The translations under genes and the position numbers were made by a program. Below the pieces are notes generated by a model. It did no database searches. It saw only the letters and a program-made list of their open reading frames with translations, and was not told the DNA's origin. DNA of 64,000 nucleotides, from contig NZ_JAJUWS010000006.1 of NCBI RefSeq assembly GCF_021390475.1, forward strand, positions 1 through 64,000, read 5' to 3'. Every line of letters starts with the position of its first letter. Positions within the stretch are counted from its first letter, which is position 1. Source of the DNA: Streptomyces sp. ST2-7A (GTDB lineage Bacteria > Actinomycetota > Actinomycetes > Streptomycetales > Streptomycetaceae). Positions 17,901-25,909 of the stretch are shown in pieces.

Positions 17901-19114
17901 TCCAGCACCACGGCGAGACTCGCGAGCAGGGTCGCGGTGGGGGTGACGCCGGATTCGGCGGCCCGGGCGCGCAGGGCCGCCCAGTCGGCCGGGGCGAGGG
18001 TCTCCTCGTGCCGGGTGAAACGGGGCGGGGTGGTGTCGGCGGGGTCCCGCAGGACCGGCAGGGCGGGAGCGGGCGGCAGGTGGGGAACGCGTTCCGCCCA
18101 GTGGTCCCGGTCCCGGCGACGGCGCCCGTCCCAGCGGGGGTCGTCCGCACGCGCCCGTTGCACGGCGGCGAAGGTGGTGGAGGGGGCGGGGAGTTCCCGG
18201 TCCGGATCCTCGACCAGGAGGCCCCACTGCCGCATGAGCAGCATCCAGCCGGCCATGTCGGTGCACAGCACGTCGACTCCGACGTGGAGGCGGGTCCGGC
18301 CGTCGGGAAGGAACGCGGCGTGGACCTCGAACAGCGGCCAGGCGCCGGTGGGACGGCAGCGGTGGGAACACTCGTCCCGCAGGCGGTCGAGAGTCCGTTC
18401 GGTGTCGTCGGCGGAGGCGGAACGCAGGTCGGTGACGTCGATTCGGACGGGGGCATCGGTGACCGGGAGGATCCGTTGCGCACCGCGTTCGTCCACCGTC
18501 ATGCGCAACATGGGGTGATGGGCCACGAGGCGGGCCCAGGCGCTCCGCAATCGCGCGAGGTCCGCCTCCGGGTCGCCGTTGGGCGGCGTGCGGTCGTACT
18601 CGTGGTAGTAGTGCGTCGCCACTCCGCCCAGGGGCAGCCCTTCGGCCCTGCCGGCCAGGTAGGAGGCCTGAATGGGGGTCAGCGGGAACGGCTCGTCGCC
18701 CCCCTCCCCCACCGACACGTCCGCTTTCATCGGACGGTCGCCGGTGGCCACGGGGATGTCCCGCTTCCCGACCTCCCCGGGGAGGGACCGGCTCCCGGTG
18801 GAGTGGGGCGGGACGCCGGGGACGCCGGGGACGCCGGGAACGTCGGCGGAGGTTTCGCCGGGGGTGCCGTCACCGGCCAGGTGTTCGACGACGCGTTCGG
18901 CGGTGGCACCCTCGCCGAGCAGTGCGGTCAGGGGCAGGTCCCGTCCGGTGCGCTCACGGATGCGGCGACGCAGCCGCACGGCGGTGAAGGACTCCAACCC
19001 CAACGTCACGAGCGGGGCCCCGGGGACGATCCGGTCCGGGTCCGTGCCGAGCACCTCGGCTACGCACTCGACGATGTGGTCAAGGGCTTTTTCCGGCCCC
19101 GTGGGGTGGCTCAT
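14969..19114 (-). CDS. NRPS, ArCP-Cy-A(Cys)-PCP (HMWP2/PchE-like)
   Basis: This 1381-residue synthetase starts the operon. An aryl-carrier domain occupies about 1-80 (Ser42 in LGLESFT). A heterocyclization domain spans about 143-580 (Asp281-VLCT-Asp286 replaces the condensation HHxxxDG). An adenylation domain covers about 610-1115 (FTSGSTGTPKG, YRTGDLG, A10 Lys1104). A PCP lies at about 1270-1340 (Ser1301). FDLSVFDIYG and GATEASIWS are the forms seen in cysteine-activating A domains of pyochelin and yersiniabactin systems. The enzyme should take an aryl acid, probably salicylate, and cyclise it with cysteine to an aryl-thiazoline. Unlike HMWP2 it lacks a second Cy-PCP pair and any insertion inside the A domain, but has an unusual linker of about 150 residues between A and PCP. 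The aryl-AMP ligase is not in the window. Confidence 0.92.
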   Translation of the reverse strand: MSHPTGPEKALDHIVECVAEVLGTDPDRIVPGAPLVTLGLESFTAVRLRRRIRERTGRDLPLTALLGEGATAERVVEHLAGDGTPGETSADVPGVPGVPGVPPHSTGSRSLPGEVGKRDIPVATGDRPMKADVSVGEGGDEPFPLTPIQASYLAGRAEGLPLGGVATHYYHEYDRTPPNGDPEADLARLRSAWARLVAHHPMLRMTVDERGAQRILPVTDAPVRIDVTDLRSASADDTERTLDRLRDECSHRCRPTGAWPLFEVHAAFLPDGRTRLHVGVDVLCTDMAGWMLLMRQWGLLVEDPDRELPAPSTTFAAVQRARADDPRWDGRRRRDRDHWAERVPHLPPAPALPVLRDPADTTPPRFTRHEETLAPADWAALRARAAESGVTPTATLLASLAVVLERWGAGSRICLNTTVFDRPDVHGDAADVVGDFTTTALIACPEWTPGRPGGFAALAAATGRRFWEDLDHGSVSGVEVLRELVPRAAAPDGTPAFPVVFTSGVGLAGEGPAPHAWIGREVYGVSQTPQVLLDHIVRDEDGRLRIAWDHVVGAFPEGWIPALAAAQGRLLRRLTDPAAWTDPALGFDPSFLPAEPLDVTPFPRADALLDGPLRSAARRRPERPAVHAPGVTVTHERLAASAEAGAALLAAHGVGPGERVAVACEKTPAQIAAVLGVHRAGAAYVPVEPSWPTARVAAVCHRSGIRHALVGRGVDLSWPDGVTVHRLNAAGRPTRSPTGDTPALPDPVPASPGDLAYTIFTSGSTGTPKGVDIEHRAARTTVDDIVDRFSVTAEDRVLALSALSFDLSVFDIYGVLGAGGSLVLPDPARRTDPQHWLEQAGRHGVTIWNTAPALLEMLVEYAEMEPEAAAGALRTLRLVMLSGDWIPLNLPDRLRRLAPGARFMSLGGATEASIWSITHPVGRIDPQWRSVPYGRALRGQTFHVLDEDGVPCPVGTAGELYIGGDGLARGYTADPEQTAERFAHHPVLGERLYRTGDLGRWTPAGVIEFLGRADRQVKIRGHRIEPGEIEAVLGRHPGVRQCLALARRGRDGRPRLVAHIVPRDSDRAPDPAELASFLSTRVPDYMVPNRFVSLDRFPVTANGKIDHAALTRAAEVGAANGRANGTANGAGPAGEGEVEGTTPVRDALPAVTSPVPAADTAPGHWAARAVERAAALGLEAALVVRAGALPPARALEAASRWVASLPPEVGIGLAGPGLAEAVHRPPTTAGVESTPAATPSIPTDRSTPVTPSTPADPSAPPAPPVRGIDAGVLASVVSVLSDLTERPVTPEASPGSLGATSLTLVLAHRRLRESLAPDLALADVFRHPTVGSLAEHITALTRPGPVAPPAAPDPGIPPARRPSPRRGDRAAARARAEETAR

Positions 19115-19188
19115 CCATGGCTCCAGCGGAGATGGGGCATCCCCGGAATGCCTGGCGGGACCGGGGAGCGGGTCACCGGAAACCTAGG

Positions 19189-19203
19189 TGAAAATGATTG
19201 TCA
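19189..19203 (-). promoter_or_regulatory. Zur operator of the metallophore operon
   Basis: TGAAAATGATTGTCA matches the actinobacterial Zur palindrome TGAAAATGATTTTCA at 14 of 15 positions. It lies 75 bases upstream of the first synthetase ATG, where a zinc-loaded repressor would block the promoter. The surrounding 30 bases are AT-rich in an otherwise very GC-rich region. The match to an iron (DtxR/DmdR) box is poor. Confidence 0.85.
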
Positions 19204-19285
19204 TGTCAATCAGATTCAGCCAACCCTCCGCCTCGGCGATCGCGGACGAAGAGGCCCCGGGAAGCCCCAACCCCCTTACCCGGCG

Positions 19286-19332
19286 GGCGTGGTGCTCCGC
19301 TCCGGGTGACGCCCGGGGCGGAGCACCACGCC
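19286..19332 (-). terminator. Strong hairpin terminator after the 19335-20087 methyltransferase
   Basis: A perfect 15-base stem (19286-19300 with 19318-19332) with a 17-base loop begins two bases past the methyltransferase stop codon. There is no U tract, as is common in actinomycetes. It separates this gene from the Zur-controlled synthetase promoter. Confidence 0.75.
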
Positions 19333-19334
19333 CG

Positions 19335-20087
19335 TCACACCGACGGGGCCACCCCCACGGAGGGCCGGGTGAGGACGTACAGACCCAACCCTGGGTCCCC
19401 CACCTCTCGAACCCCGAACCCGACCTCGCCCGCCTCGGCGACCAACTCCTCCCGCGAGCAGACGCACCAGGAATACTCGACCGTGACCTCGGAGATCACC
19501 GCTTCACCCCGCAGGGTGCGGTACTCCATCCGCCAGAGGAGCCCGTCCGACCCGGTCGGCTCCGCGCTCGCGTACCCCTCGTAGACGAGTTCCCCCACCT
19601 CGGCACGGGCCATGGCGGTCCGGGGAACGGCCATGGGCGCGAAGGGGGGTGCGAGATTGGTGACGAGCGCTCCGCCCGGTGTCAGGGCGCGGAACACCCG
19701 CCCCAGCAACTCCCGGCGACCGGGGGCCTCGAGGTGACCGAGCATGTTGAGGGCCAGGACTGCGCGAACCCCTTCCGGCAGTGTTTCCTCGAGGGCCCCG
19801 CCGGGAAGAACGGTGACCCGCTCGCGCAACACCGGGTCGTCGATGATCCGGGTCATCAGGGCCGCACGCATCACCGCGGAAGGCTCGACGGCCAACACCG
19901 GCGACTCCGGCACCGCTTCACCCAGCGCCCGCACCCCGCGCCCGCTACCGGCACCGAGATCGACCACGGGGCCGGAGCCGGGGGGCAACGCCGAGAGCGC
20001 CGCGGCCACTTCGGGACCGGCGGCCTCCCAGAAGCCCGCGATGAGCAGGTCGAGGTACTCGGCCGACCCCACGTACGGATCACTCAT
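19335..20087 (-). CDS. SAM-dependent methyltransferase under a Zur operator
   Basis: This 250-residue class I methyltransferase begins at ATG 20087 with GGAG seven bases before it. An in-frame TTG at 20114 lies inside the operator and is rejected. Motif I is VVDLGAGSGRG at about residues 41-51, followed by AVEPSAVMRAALMTR (acidic loop that binds SAM), VLALNMLGHLEAPGRRELL and LTPGGALVTNL, the order seen in small-molecule methyltransferases. It is monocistronic, with its own Zur-like operator and a strong terminator. Whether it methylates the metallophore or plays a separate role in zinc starvation cannot be told from sequence. It shares its regulatory pattern with the methyltransferase at 32209-33054. 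Confidence 0.85.
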   Translation of the reverse strand: MSDPYVGSAEYLDLLIAGFWEAAGPEVAAALSALPPGSGPVVDLGAGSGRGVRALGEAVPESPVLAVEPSAVMRAALMTRIIDDPVLRERVTVLPGGALEETLPEGVRAVLALNMLGHLEAPGRRELLGRVFRALTPGGALVTNLAPPFAPMAVPRTAMARAEVGELVYEGYASAEPTGSDGLLWRMEYRTLRGEAVISEVTVEYSWCVCSREELVAEAGEVGFGVREVGDPGLGLYVLTRPSVGVAPSV

Positions 20088-20109
20088 GAACGACTCCGAA
20101 AAGATTGAC

Positions 20110-20129
20110 GACAATGAACATCATTGTCG
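20110..20129 (-). promoter_or_regulatory. Zur-like operator before methyltransferase
   Basis: GACAATGA and TCATTGTC are separated by three bases at 20110-20128, an inverted repeat. Read on the minus strand, the 15-mer CGACAATGATGTTCA (20115-20129) matches 12 of 15 positions of the Zur palindrome. It ends about 28 bases before the ATG at 20087, so bound repressor would occlude the promoter or early transcript. Confidence 0.7.
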
Positions 20130-20480
20130 CCAACAGCTCGGGCGTCCACCCCGGGCAGGGTGGAACAATGTCGGCCATCCGGTGAACACCGCTTCCCCGC
20201 CGCCGCCCCGACAGCTCCCGACTCCCCGCACGGGAAGGCCGGTTCGCCCCTCGCCCCGATGGTTCCCGGGCACCGGCCCTCGAGCCGGGGCACCCGGAAC
20301 CTCTTCCCACCGCCCCGGCGCCGGAGTCGACCCCACTCGCAACCGTCCGGTGCCCCGCCCGACGCCCCGGGCACCGTGCCGACCGACCGCACACCACCGC
20401 GCCGGACCCCGCCCTCGACATCCCGCGCGCCGGAGTCGCCCCCCGCTCGTCGCCCGCCCCTTTCCCTGCTCCACCGACGC
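20130..20480. other. Intergenic stretch without a recognisable gene
   Basis: The stretch is GC-rich and the open frames on both strands are low-complexity Pro/Arg/Ala sequences without ribosome binding sites. I see no RNA gene or repeat. It contains the upstream promoter region of the Zur-controlled methyltransferase on its left side. Confidence 0.5.
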
Positions 20481-20526
20481 GGTCGGGCCCCGGCGAAGGG
20501 TGTGCGCCGTTCACCGGGGCCCGACC
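20481..20526 (-). terminator. Terminator of the esterase gene
   Basis: A perfect 13-base stem (20481-20493 with 20514-20526, GGTCGGGCCCCGG) with a 20-base loop lies 11 bases beyond the esterase stop codon. Confidence 0.7.
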
Positions 20527-20536
20527 ACGAAGCGGC

Positions 20537-21520
20537 TCAGCGGGCGCCGGGAAGCCCCCGGCCCGCGAGCCAGCGCACCTGCTCCACCGGCTGGGATCCC
20601 CACCCGCCGGCGTGGTCCCCGAACTCCCACACGGTGATGTCCGCCCGCTCCCCCGCCCAGCGGTTGTGAGCCGCGAAGACCGTGGAGGGCGGGCACACCG
20701 GATCCATCAGCCCGACGCTGAACAACGCCGGCGCCGTTGCCCTGGCCGCGAAGTGCAGACCGTCGAAGTGGTTGAGGACCTCGAACACGGAGGTCGGATC
20801 GACCCGGCGGTGCCGACCCAGATAGCGAACCAACTCCGGATAGGGGCCATCCGAGGCGATCTCCGCCGAACGCCGGTAGTGGCACAGGAAGGGCACGTCG
20901 ATCAGGGCGGCGGCCACCGTCTCCCGGGCCAGACCGGCCGTCGCCAACGCCAGGCCCCCACCCTGGCTGACGCCGGAGACGATCACACGGTCGGGGTCGA
21001 TGTCCGGGTGCTCGCGCACCGCGTCGACCGCGCGCACGCAGTCGGTCATGGCCCGCCGGTAGAAGTAATGGTCCCGATGCTCGATGCCCCGGGTCATGAA
21101 GCCGTAGGCCAACTGCGGGAAGGGAACGGGATCCGGATCCGGGGTGTCGTGACCCTGCCCCCGGGTGTCCACCACGAGCTGGGCGTAGCCCATGGCACTC
21201 CAGAACAGGTGCTCGGTGGACAGCCCCCGACCACCCCCGTACCCGATATAGGTCACCACCGCCGGCAGCGGACGGGGCACCCCGCGCGGCAGGACCAACC
21301 ACGCCGCCACCGGCTGACCCGCCCAGCCGGGGAAACGCACGTCGAAGACCTCGACCGTGGCGGGAGCGGGGTCGGTCACCCGCTCGTAGGTCGCCGGACC
21401 GGTCGCGGCCTCCCGCGCCGCCTGCAACGTGCCGGCCCAGAAGTCGTCCAGATCCGGCGGCTCCGGCACCTCCGGGCGGTACCGCCTCAACTCCTCGATC
21501 GGCATATCGGTCAGCGCCAT
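20537..21520 (-). CDS. Acetyl xylan esterase / cephalosporin-C deacetylase family (CE7)
   Basis: This 327-residue alpha/beta hydrolase belongs to carbohydrate esterase family 7. It has the family TRGQG motif (119-123), the nucleophile Ser185 in GVSQGGG, the acid Asp273 in LMDPVCPPS and His303 in FGDHAGG. Length agrees with the family (about 320). Such enzymes remove acetyl groups from xylo-oligosaccharides and other small acetyl esters. No signal peptide is visible, so it probably acts in the cytoplasm on imported acetylated sugars. ATG 21520 is preceded by GGAGG. A LacI-type operator 25 bases upstream suggests induction by a sugar, in line with the pectate lyase and broken arabinanase elsewhere in the window. 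Confidence 0.9.
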   Translation of the reverse strand: MALTDMPIEELRRYRPEVPEPPDLDDFWAGTLQAAREAATGPATYERVTDPAPATVEVFDVRFPGWAGQPVAAWLVLPRGVPRPLPAVVTYIGYGGGRGLSTEHLFWSAMGYAQLVVDTRGQGHDTPDPDPVPFPQLAYGFMTRGIEHRDHYFYRRAMTDCVRAVDAVREHPDIDPDRVIVSGVSQGGGLALATAGLARETVAAALIDVPFLCHYRRSAEIASDGPYPELVRYLGRHRRVDPTSVFEVLNHFDGLHFAARATAPALFSVGLMDPVCPPSTVFAAHNRWAGERADITVWEFGDHAGGWGSQPVEQVRWLAGRGLPGAR

Positions 21521-21544
21521 GCGGGCCTCCGGTCGACGTCATAC

Positions 21545-21559
21545 TGGAAAGCGCTTGCA
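21545..21559 (-). promoter_or_regulatory. LacI-family operator before the CE7 esterase
   Basis: TGGAAAGCGCTTGCA is an interrupted palindrome around AGCGCT, the centre typical of LacI/GalR-family operators. It lies about 25 bases upstream of the esterase ATG. The regulator is not encoded nearby. Confidence 0.65.
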
Positions 21560-21761
21560 GCCGGACCCTACGACCGCCCTCACCCCTGGTCAACGCCCTG
21601 TCCACGGAATCCCGACGCCGCTCCTCGCGTCTCCAGCGGTCCGATCCCGTGGCAGCCGCCTCCACTGCTCGCCGGAGCACCTTCCCGTGCGAACGGTGTG
21701 CCACCCGGCACGCACCCCGCGCCTCCCTCCCCACCCGCCCCATCGGTGGTACCGATGACGC

Positions 21762-23168
21762 ATGGAGTGGTTCACCGCCCCGGACGCCTGGCTCGGCCGG
21801 TTGGTCTTCCAGCGCGGACTGGCGGCCGTCTATCTGATCGCCTTCCTCAACGCCGCGCTCCAGTTCCGCCCCCTGGCCGGCGAGCGTGGACTGACCCCGG
21901 CACCGGCACTGCTGCGCCGGGTGCCGTTCCGCCGCGCCCCGAGCCTGTTCCACCTGCGCTATTCCGACCGGCTACTGGGCGTCGTGGCCCGGGGCGGCGT
22001 GGCCGTCTCGGCGCTCCTGTTGGTGGGAGCGGCGGACCGGGCACCGCTGTGGTTGTTCACCGTGCTGTGGATCGTTCCCTGGGCGCTCTACCTGTCGATC
22101 GTCTCCATCGGACAGAGCTGGTATTCCTTCGGGTGGGAGAGTCTGCTGCTGGAGGCCGGGGCGCTGGCCGTCCTGCTCGGCAACGAACGCGTCTCCCCGC
22201 CCCTGCCCGTCATGGTCCTGATCGCCTGGTTGCTCTTCCGCGTGGAGTTCGGCGCCGGGCTGATCAAATGGCGCGGCGACCACTGCTGGCGGGAGTTGAC
22301 CTGCCTGTACCACCACCACGAGACACAGCCCCTGCCCGGACCGCTCAGCCGGTGGTTCCACCTCCTGCCGCGCCCCCTGCACCGGCTGGAGGTGCTGGCG
22401 AACCATGTGACCCAGCTGTTCGTCCCGTTCCTGCTCTTTCTTCCCCAACCCGTCTCCGGAGCGGCCGCCTCGATCGTGGTCGTCACCCAACTGTGGTTGG
22501 TGCTCTCGGGGAACTTCGCCTGGCTGAACTGGGTCACCGTCGCTCTCGCCCTGGCCCTGGTCGACTGGTCCCGCTTCGTCGCGCCACCGGCCGACCAACC
22601 CGACCCGCCCCTCTGGTTCCTCGTGGGGGTTCTGGTGATGACCGGGTGGATCCTGGTGCTCAGCCGTCACCCGGTGCGCAACCTGCTGTCCCGGCGACAG
22701 CGCATGAACGTCTCGCACCATCCGCTGCGGTTGGTGAACAGCTACGGGGCCTTCGGCAGCGTCTCGCGGGTGCGGCAGGAGATCGAGATCGAGGGCACCG
22801 ACGAACCGCTCCCCGGGCCCGACACCGTCTGGCACGCCTACGGATTCCGCGGCAAGCCCGGTGACGTGCGCCGACGATCGCCGCAGGTGGCGCCGTACCA
22901 TCTGCGGCTGGACTGGATGATGTGGTTCGCCGCCCTCTCCCCCGCCTACGGTCGCCCCTGGCTGCCACTGCTGATCGAACGCCTCCTGGAGGGTGACCGG
23001 GCTCTACTGCGGTTGCTGCGGCACAACCCCTTCCCCGACCGGCCGCCCCGCTGGATCCGGGCCCGGGTGTACCGCTACCGCTTCACCACCCGCGCCGAGC
23101 ACCGCACCACCGGCGACCACTGGTACCGCGAGGCGCTCCGCGACCGGATCCCGCCGACCACACTCTGA
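21762..23168 (+). CDS. Lipase maturation factor family membrane protein
   Basis: This 468-residue polytopic membrane protein has about eight to ten hydrophobic segments. Its signature blocks are of the lipase maturation factor (LMF1) family: the N-terminal W-L-R region, SFGWESLLLEAG, FRVEFGAGLIKWRGDHCW, LTCLYHHHETQPLPGPLS, and the C-terminal soluble part with YGAFGSVSRVRQEIEIEGTD and RLDWMMWFAALSP. In animals LMF1 helps fold dimeric lipases in the ER. The role of the bacterial members is not established. ATG 21762 was chosen because the N-terminus matches the family start. No lipase gene is near. It is transcribed divergently from the esterase. Confidence 0.85.
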   Translation: MEWFTAPDAWLGRLVFQRGLAAVYLIAFLNAALQFRPLAGERGLTPAPALLRRVPFRRAPSLFHLRYSDRLLGVVARGGVAVSALLLVGAADRAPLWLFTVLWIVPWALYLSIVSIGQSWYSFGWESLLLEAGALAVLLGNERVSPPLPVMVLIAWLLFRVEFGAGLIKWRGDHCWRELTCLYHHHETQPLPGPLSRWFHLLPRPLHRLEVLANHVTQLFVPFLLFLPQPVSGAAASIVVVTQLWLVLSGNFAWLNWVTVALALALVDWSRFVAPPADQPDPPLWFLVGVLVMTGWILVLSRHPVRNLLSRRQRMNVSHHPLRLVNSYGAFGSVSRVRQEIEIEGTDEPLPGPDTVWHAYGFRGKPGDVRRRSPQVAPYHLRLDWMMWFAALSPAYGRPWLPLLIERLLEGDRALLRLLRHNPFPDRPPRWIRARVYRYRFTTRAEHRTTGDHWYREALRDRIPPTTL

Positions 23169-23260
23169 CGCGCACCCCGGATTTCACGTCCACCCCCGTG
23201 AATGCGGTATGGTTCTCGTGCACGGCGACGAGGGGCAAAGCCCCAGGTCACACCGGGCAC

Positions 23261-23315
<55 letters not shown>

Positions 23316-23334
<19 letters not shown>

Positions 23335-23816
23335 CGGTAGCCGGAAGGCGCTCCGAACAGCTGAAAGCCCTGTTCGGAGCGCCTTTCGTCATCTGACGCA
23401 TCATCGGTTCGGCAGGGGTTCGGGAACCCCGTGGGGACCAGACGAGGACCGGCGTCGGGAAGAAACCGCAGATCAGAGCACCTTTCCCCGGGGACCACGA
23501 TCACGACCGTTCCGTCCCGGTTGTGGGATGCCCACAACACCCGGCGCGCGGCCCCCGACGGCTGCGGCAACCCGGGCGGAGGCGAGAGGTGCGCGCCGAG
23601 GAAGCGACCCGCCTCGGTGATCGAGCGCAGATCCGGGTGCAGATAGCGCTGGGTGGTGGCCAGTGAGCCGTACCCGGCGATCTTCCGCAACACGTGCAAC
23701 GGCACCCCCGCGTCCGCCATCCACGTCAGCCCCGTGTGCCGCAGATCGTGACGGCGCAGGTGCTCCCACTCCAGCGAGATGACCACCTCGTCCCAGTGCG
23801 TGGCATCCCGCAGCAC
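23316..23816 (-). pseudogene. Tyrosine integrase remnant (C-terminal part only)
   Basis: An open frame of 166 codons encodes only the C-terminal catalytic part of a phage-type integrase: LRRHDLRHTGLTWMADAGV (Arg of the HxLRH box), LRKIAGYGSLATTQRYLHPD with the His and nucleophile Tyr. A complete actinobacterial integrase of this kind has roughly 380-450 residues, so the N-terminal half and the first catalytic Arg are missing. After the last motif the frame runs on through the tRNA terminator and into the 3' end of tRNA-Pro, which is not natural coding sequence. The position beside tRNA-Pro is where such elements insert. This is the scar of a lost integrative element. Confidence 0.75.
23345..23388 (+). 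terminator. Terminator of tRNA-Pro
   Basis: A perfect 16-base stem (23345-23360 with 23370-23385) with a 9-base loop, followed by TTCGTC, begins 11 bases after the tRNA. Confidence 0.8.
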
Positions 23817-24157
23817 CGCCGTGGGGCGTCACCGCGCGGACCGGTGAGACCAGGTGGATGACCTCGGGGCTCGACATACCGACCGAGCAGGGCCCTCGAC
23901 GTCGACACCGGTCGAGCCGGACCACGGACTCCCGGGCGCCGCCGACATTCCAGCGGATGAGGAATTTCCGTACCGCGGACGAGGAGGTGTCGTCCGAGTC
24001 GGCCCCCTCGGGCGACCGGGCGAGGGTGGGACGGGTGACGTGACGCGTTCGTAGCCGCGGTCGGACGACCTCGCTTCCGAGCGGCGTCGGAGCAGCCGTG
24101 CCGACCCCATCCCGGAGTGACGCACTTCTCACCACGCCCTCCCCACCCACAGCAAAG
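23817..24157. other. Intergenic stretch between integrase remnant and Zur-controlled importer
   Basis: No gene is convincing here. The minus-strand frames could hold decayed upstream integrase sequence, but I see no recognisable motif. The right end becomes AT-rich and carries the Zur operator and promoter of the importer. Confidence 0.5.
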
Positions 24158-24172
24158 TGACAATCGTTTTCA
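24158..24172 (+). promoter_or_regulatory. Zur operator of the second ABC importer
   Basis: TGACAATCGTTTTCA matches 12 of 15 positions of the Zur palindrome and is AT-rich against its background. A possible -10 box TAGAGT lies directly downstream at 24175-24180, so bound Zur would overlap the promoter. The lipoprotein start codon is at 24248. Confidence 0.75.
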
Positions 24173-24247
24173 TGTAGAGTTCTCGAGGCGATCTTGTGCC
24201 CATCCCGGGGACACCCCGTCGTCGATCGTCCCGTCCCCATAGGAGAA

Positions 24248-25909
24248 ATGTTGCACCCCCATCGAGACCCGCTCCCAACCGCTCGTCATCCTCGCCGTAC
24301 ATGGGCAACCACAGTGCTTGCGACCTCCCTGGCCCTGAGCACGCTGACCGCTTGTGCCGACAGCGCTCCCCGGGAGCGGCCGGACCACACGGAAAGCACC
24401 TCGCTGACCCTCGCCGTCGGGGACATCTCCGGTGGTGAATTCGACCCGCTCAAGGGGTGGGGGACCCGTCCGGCCCAGATCCGGCCGATCCACAGCTCCC
24501 TGCTGAAGGCGAACTCGTCGTTGGAGTTCGAAGGTGACCTGGCCACGGATCACACCGTCTCCGAGGACGGGCTGGTCTGGACTCTGCCCCTGCGGCCCGA
24601 GGCCATGTTCTCGAACGGTGACCCCGTCACCGCGCACGACGTGGAGTTCACCTACACGTTGCTCAAGGAGGACGGCGTCCAGTTCGACCTGGGGTTCGTG
24701 GACCGGATCCGGGCGGTCGACGACCACACCATCGAGTTCACGCTGACCGAGCCGCGGTCGACCTTCGTGAGCCAGCTCACCGAGATACCGATACTCCCCA
24801 AGGATCACTACGGGGAGGGTTACTCGGCCGACCCGATCGGTTCGGGCCCCTACCGCGTCGTCGACTACCAGGACGGACAGCAGCTGATCCTGGAGAGGAA
24901 CCCGCACTGGTACGGCCCCGCCCCCGGGTTCGACAAGCTGACTTTCCTTTTCCTCACCGAGGATGCAGCCCTGGCGGCCGCACGTGCCGGTGATGTCGAT
25001 GTCCTGTACGTTCCGCCCACATTCGCCGGGCAGGAGCTCCCCGGGATGAGCCTGCAACGCTTCGAGAGTGTCGATTCACGCGGCCTGTCCCTGCCCACCC
25101 TGCCGTCGGGGGCTTCCGGCAGGATCAACGGCAAGGACGTGGAGGTCGGCAACGACGTGACCGCGGACCCGGCGATCCGACAGGCCCTCAACATCGGGCT
25201 CGACCGGGAGGCGATCATCGACATCGCGCTGCAGGGTCACGGACGTCCCGCCTATTCCCTCGCCGACACCCTTCCCTGGTTCAACGAGGAGACCGTCTTC
25301 GAGGACGGTGACGTGGAAGGTGCCCGGGATCTCCTGGCCGAAGCCGGTTGGGTCGACGAGAACGGCGACGGCATCGTGGAGAAGGACGGCCTGACCGCGT
25401 CCTTCACCCTGCTCCATCCGGCCGACGACAACCTCCGCAGCGACCTGGCCCTGGTCGTCGGTGAGCAGGCACGGGAGCTGGGTATCGACATCCGGATCAA
25501 GGGCACCAGTTGGGACGGCATCTTCGTCGACGGCAAGGCCAACGCCGTGACCTGGGGCGGTGGCCGACACCATCCGCACCAGCTCTACGAGATGTACTCC
25601 ACCGAGGAGCACAACGTCGGTTACAACAACATGCCGCACTACTCCAACGAGCAGGTCGATCGGGCTCTGGAGCAGGCGCTGGCCGCCACCACCCAGGAAG
25701 AGGCCAACTCCTGGTGGAAGCGGGCCCAGTGGGACGGCACCGTAGGCTTCGCCGGCCCCGGGGGGGACGCACCGCTGGTGTGGCTGGCGCGGATCGACCA
25801 CCTCTACTTCGTCGCCGACGGGGTCAGCCTGGGCGACCAGCCGGTGCACGCGCACGGTCACGAGTGGGCGCTGTTCAACAATATTGCTGATTGGCGCCGG
25901 GAACAGTGA
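24248..25909 (+). CDS. Substrate-binding lipoprotein of Zur-controlled ABC importer (SBP family 5)
   Basis: The 553-residue protein starts at ATG 24248, seven bases after an AGGAG; upstream TTG and GTG starts have no such site. The signal ends LSTLTAC with the lipidated cysteine at residue 36. The body is a family-5 solute-binding protein: LTLAVGDISGGEFDPLKGWG, GLVWTLPLRPEAMFSNGDPVTAHDV, GSGPYRVVDYQDG, and IRQALNIGLDREAIID. Close relatives in this family are NikA and the opine-metallophore binder CntA. It is the first gene of a five-gene overlapping operon under a Zur operator, so a zinc complex is the likely ligand. Confidence 0.88.
   Translation: MLHPHRDPLPTARHPRRTWATTVLATSLALSTLTACADSAPRERPDHTESTSLTLAVGDISGGEFDPLKGWGTRPAQIRPIHSSLLKANSSLEFEGDLATDHTVSEDGLVWTLPLRPEAMFSNGDPVTAHDVEFTYTLLKEDGVQFDLGFVDRIRAVDDHTIEFTLTEPRSTFVSQLTEIPILPKDHYGEGYSADPIGSGPYRVVDYQDGQQLILERNPHWYGPAPGFDKLTFLFLTEDAALAAARAGDVDVLYVPPTFAGQELPGMSLQRFESVDSRGLSLPTLPSGASGRINGKDVEVGNDVTADPAIRQALNIGLDREAIIDIALQGHGRPAYSLADTLPWFNEETVFEDGDVEGARDLLAEAGWVDENGDGIVEKDGLTASFTLLHPADDNLRSDLALVVGEQARELGIDIRIKGTSWDGIFVDGKANAVTWGGGRHHPHQLYEMYSTEEHNVGYNNMPHYSNEQVDRALEQALAATTQEEANSWWKRAQWDGTVGFAGPGGDAPLVWLARIDHLYFVADGVSLGDQPVHAHGHEWALFNNIADWRREQ

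Noticed and set aside
19189..19203. Reading the AT-rich operators as iron (DtxR/DmdR) boxes
   Set aside because: They lack the TTAGG/CCTAA arms and match the TGAAAAT-N-ATTTTCA Zur form far better. Yersiniabactin-like architecture alone does not prove iron control.
15794..19309. Plus-strand open frame of more than 1100 codons opposite the first synthetase
   Set aside because: The opposite strand encodes ArCP-Cy-A domains with all active-site motifs; this frame shows only low-complexity sequence.
20088..20114. Longer start (TTG 20114) for the Zur-controlled methyltransferase
   Set aside because: It lies inside the operator and has no ribosome binding site, while ATG 20087 has GGAG at proper spacing.
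23817..24240. Intact N-terminal half of the integrase in a shifted frame
   Set aside because: I found no Arg-box or core-binding motifs in any minus-strand frame. The sequence could be decayed integrase, but the evidence is too thin.
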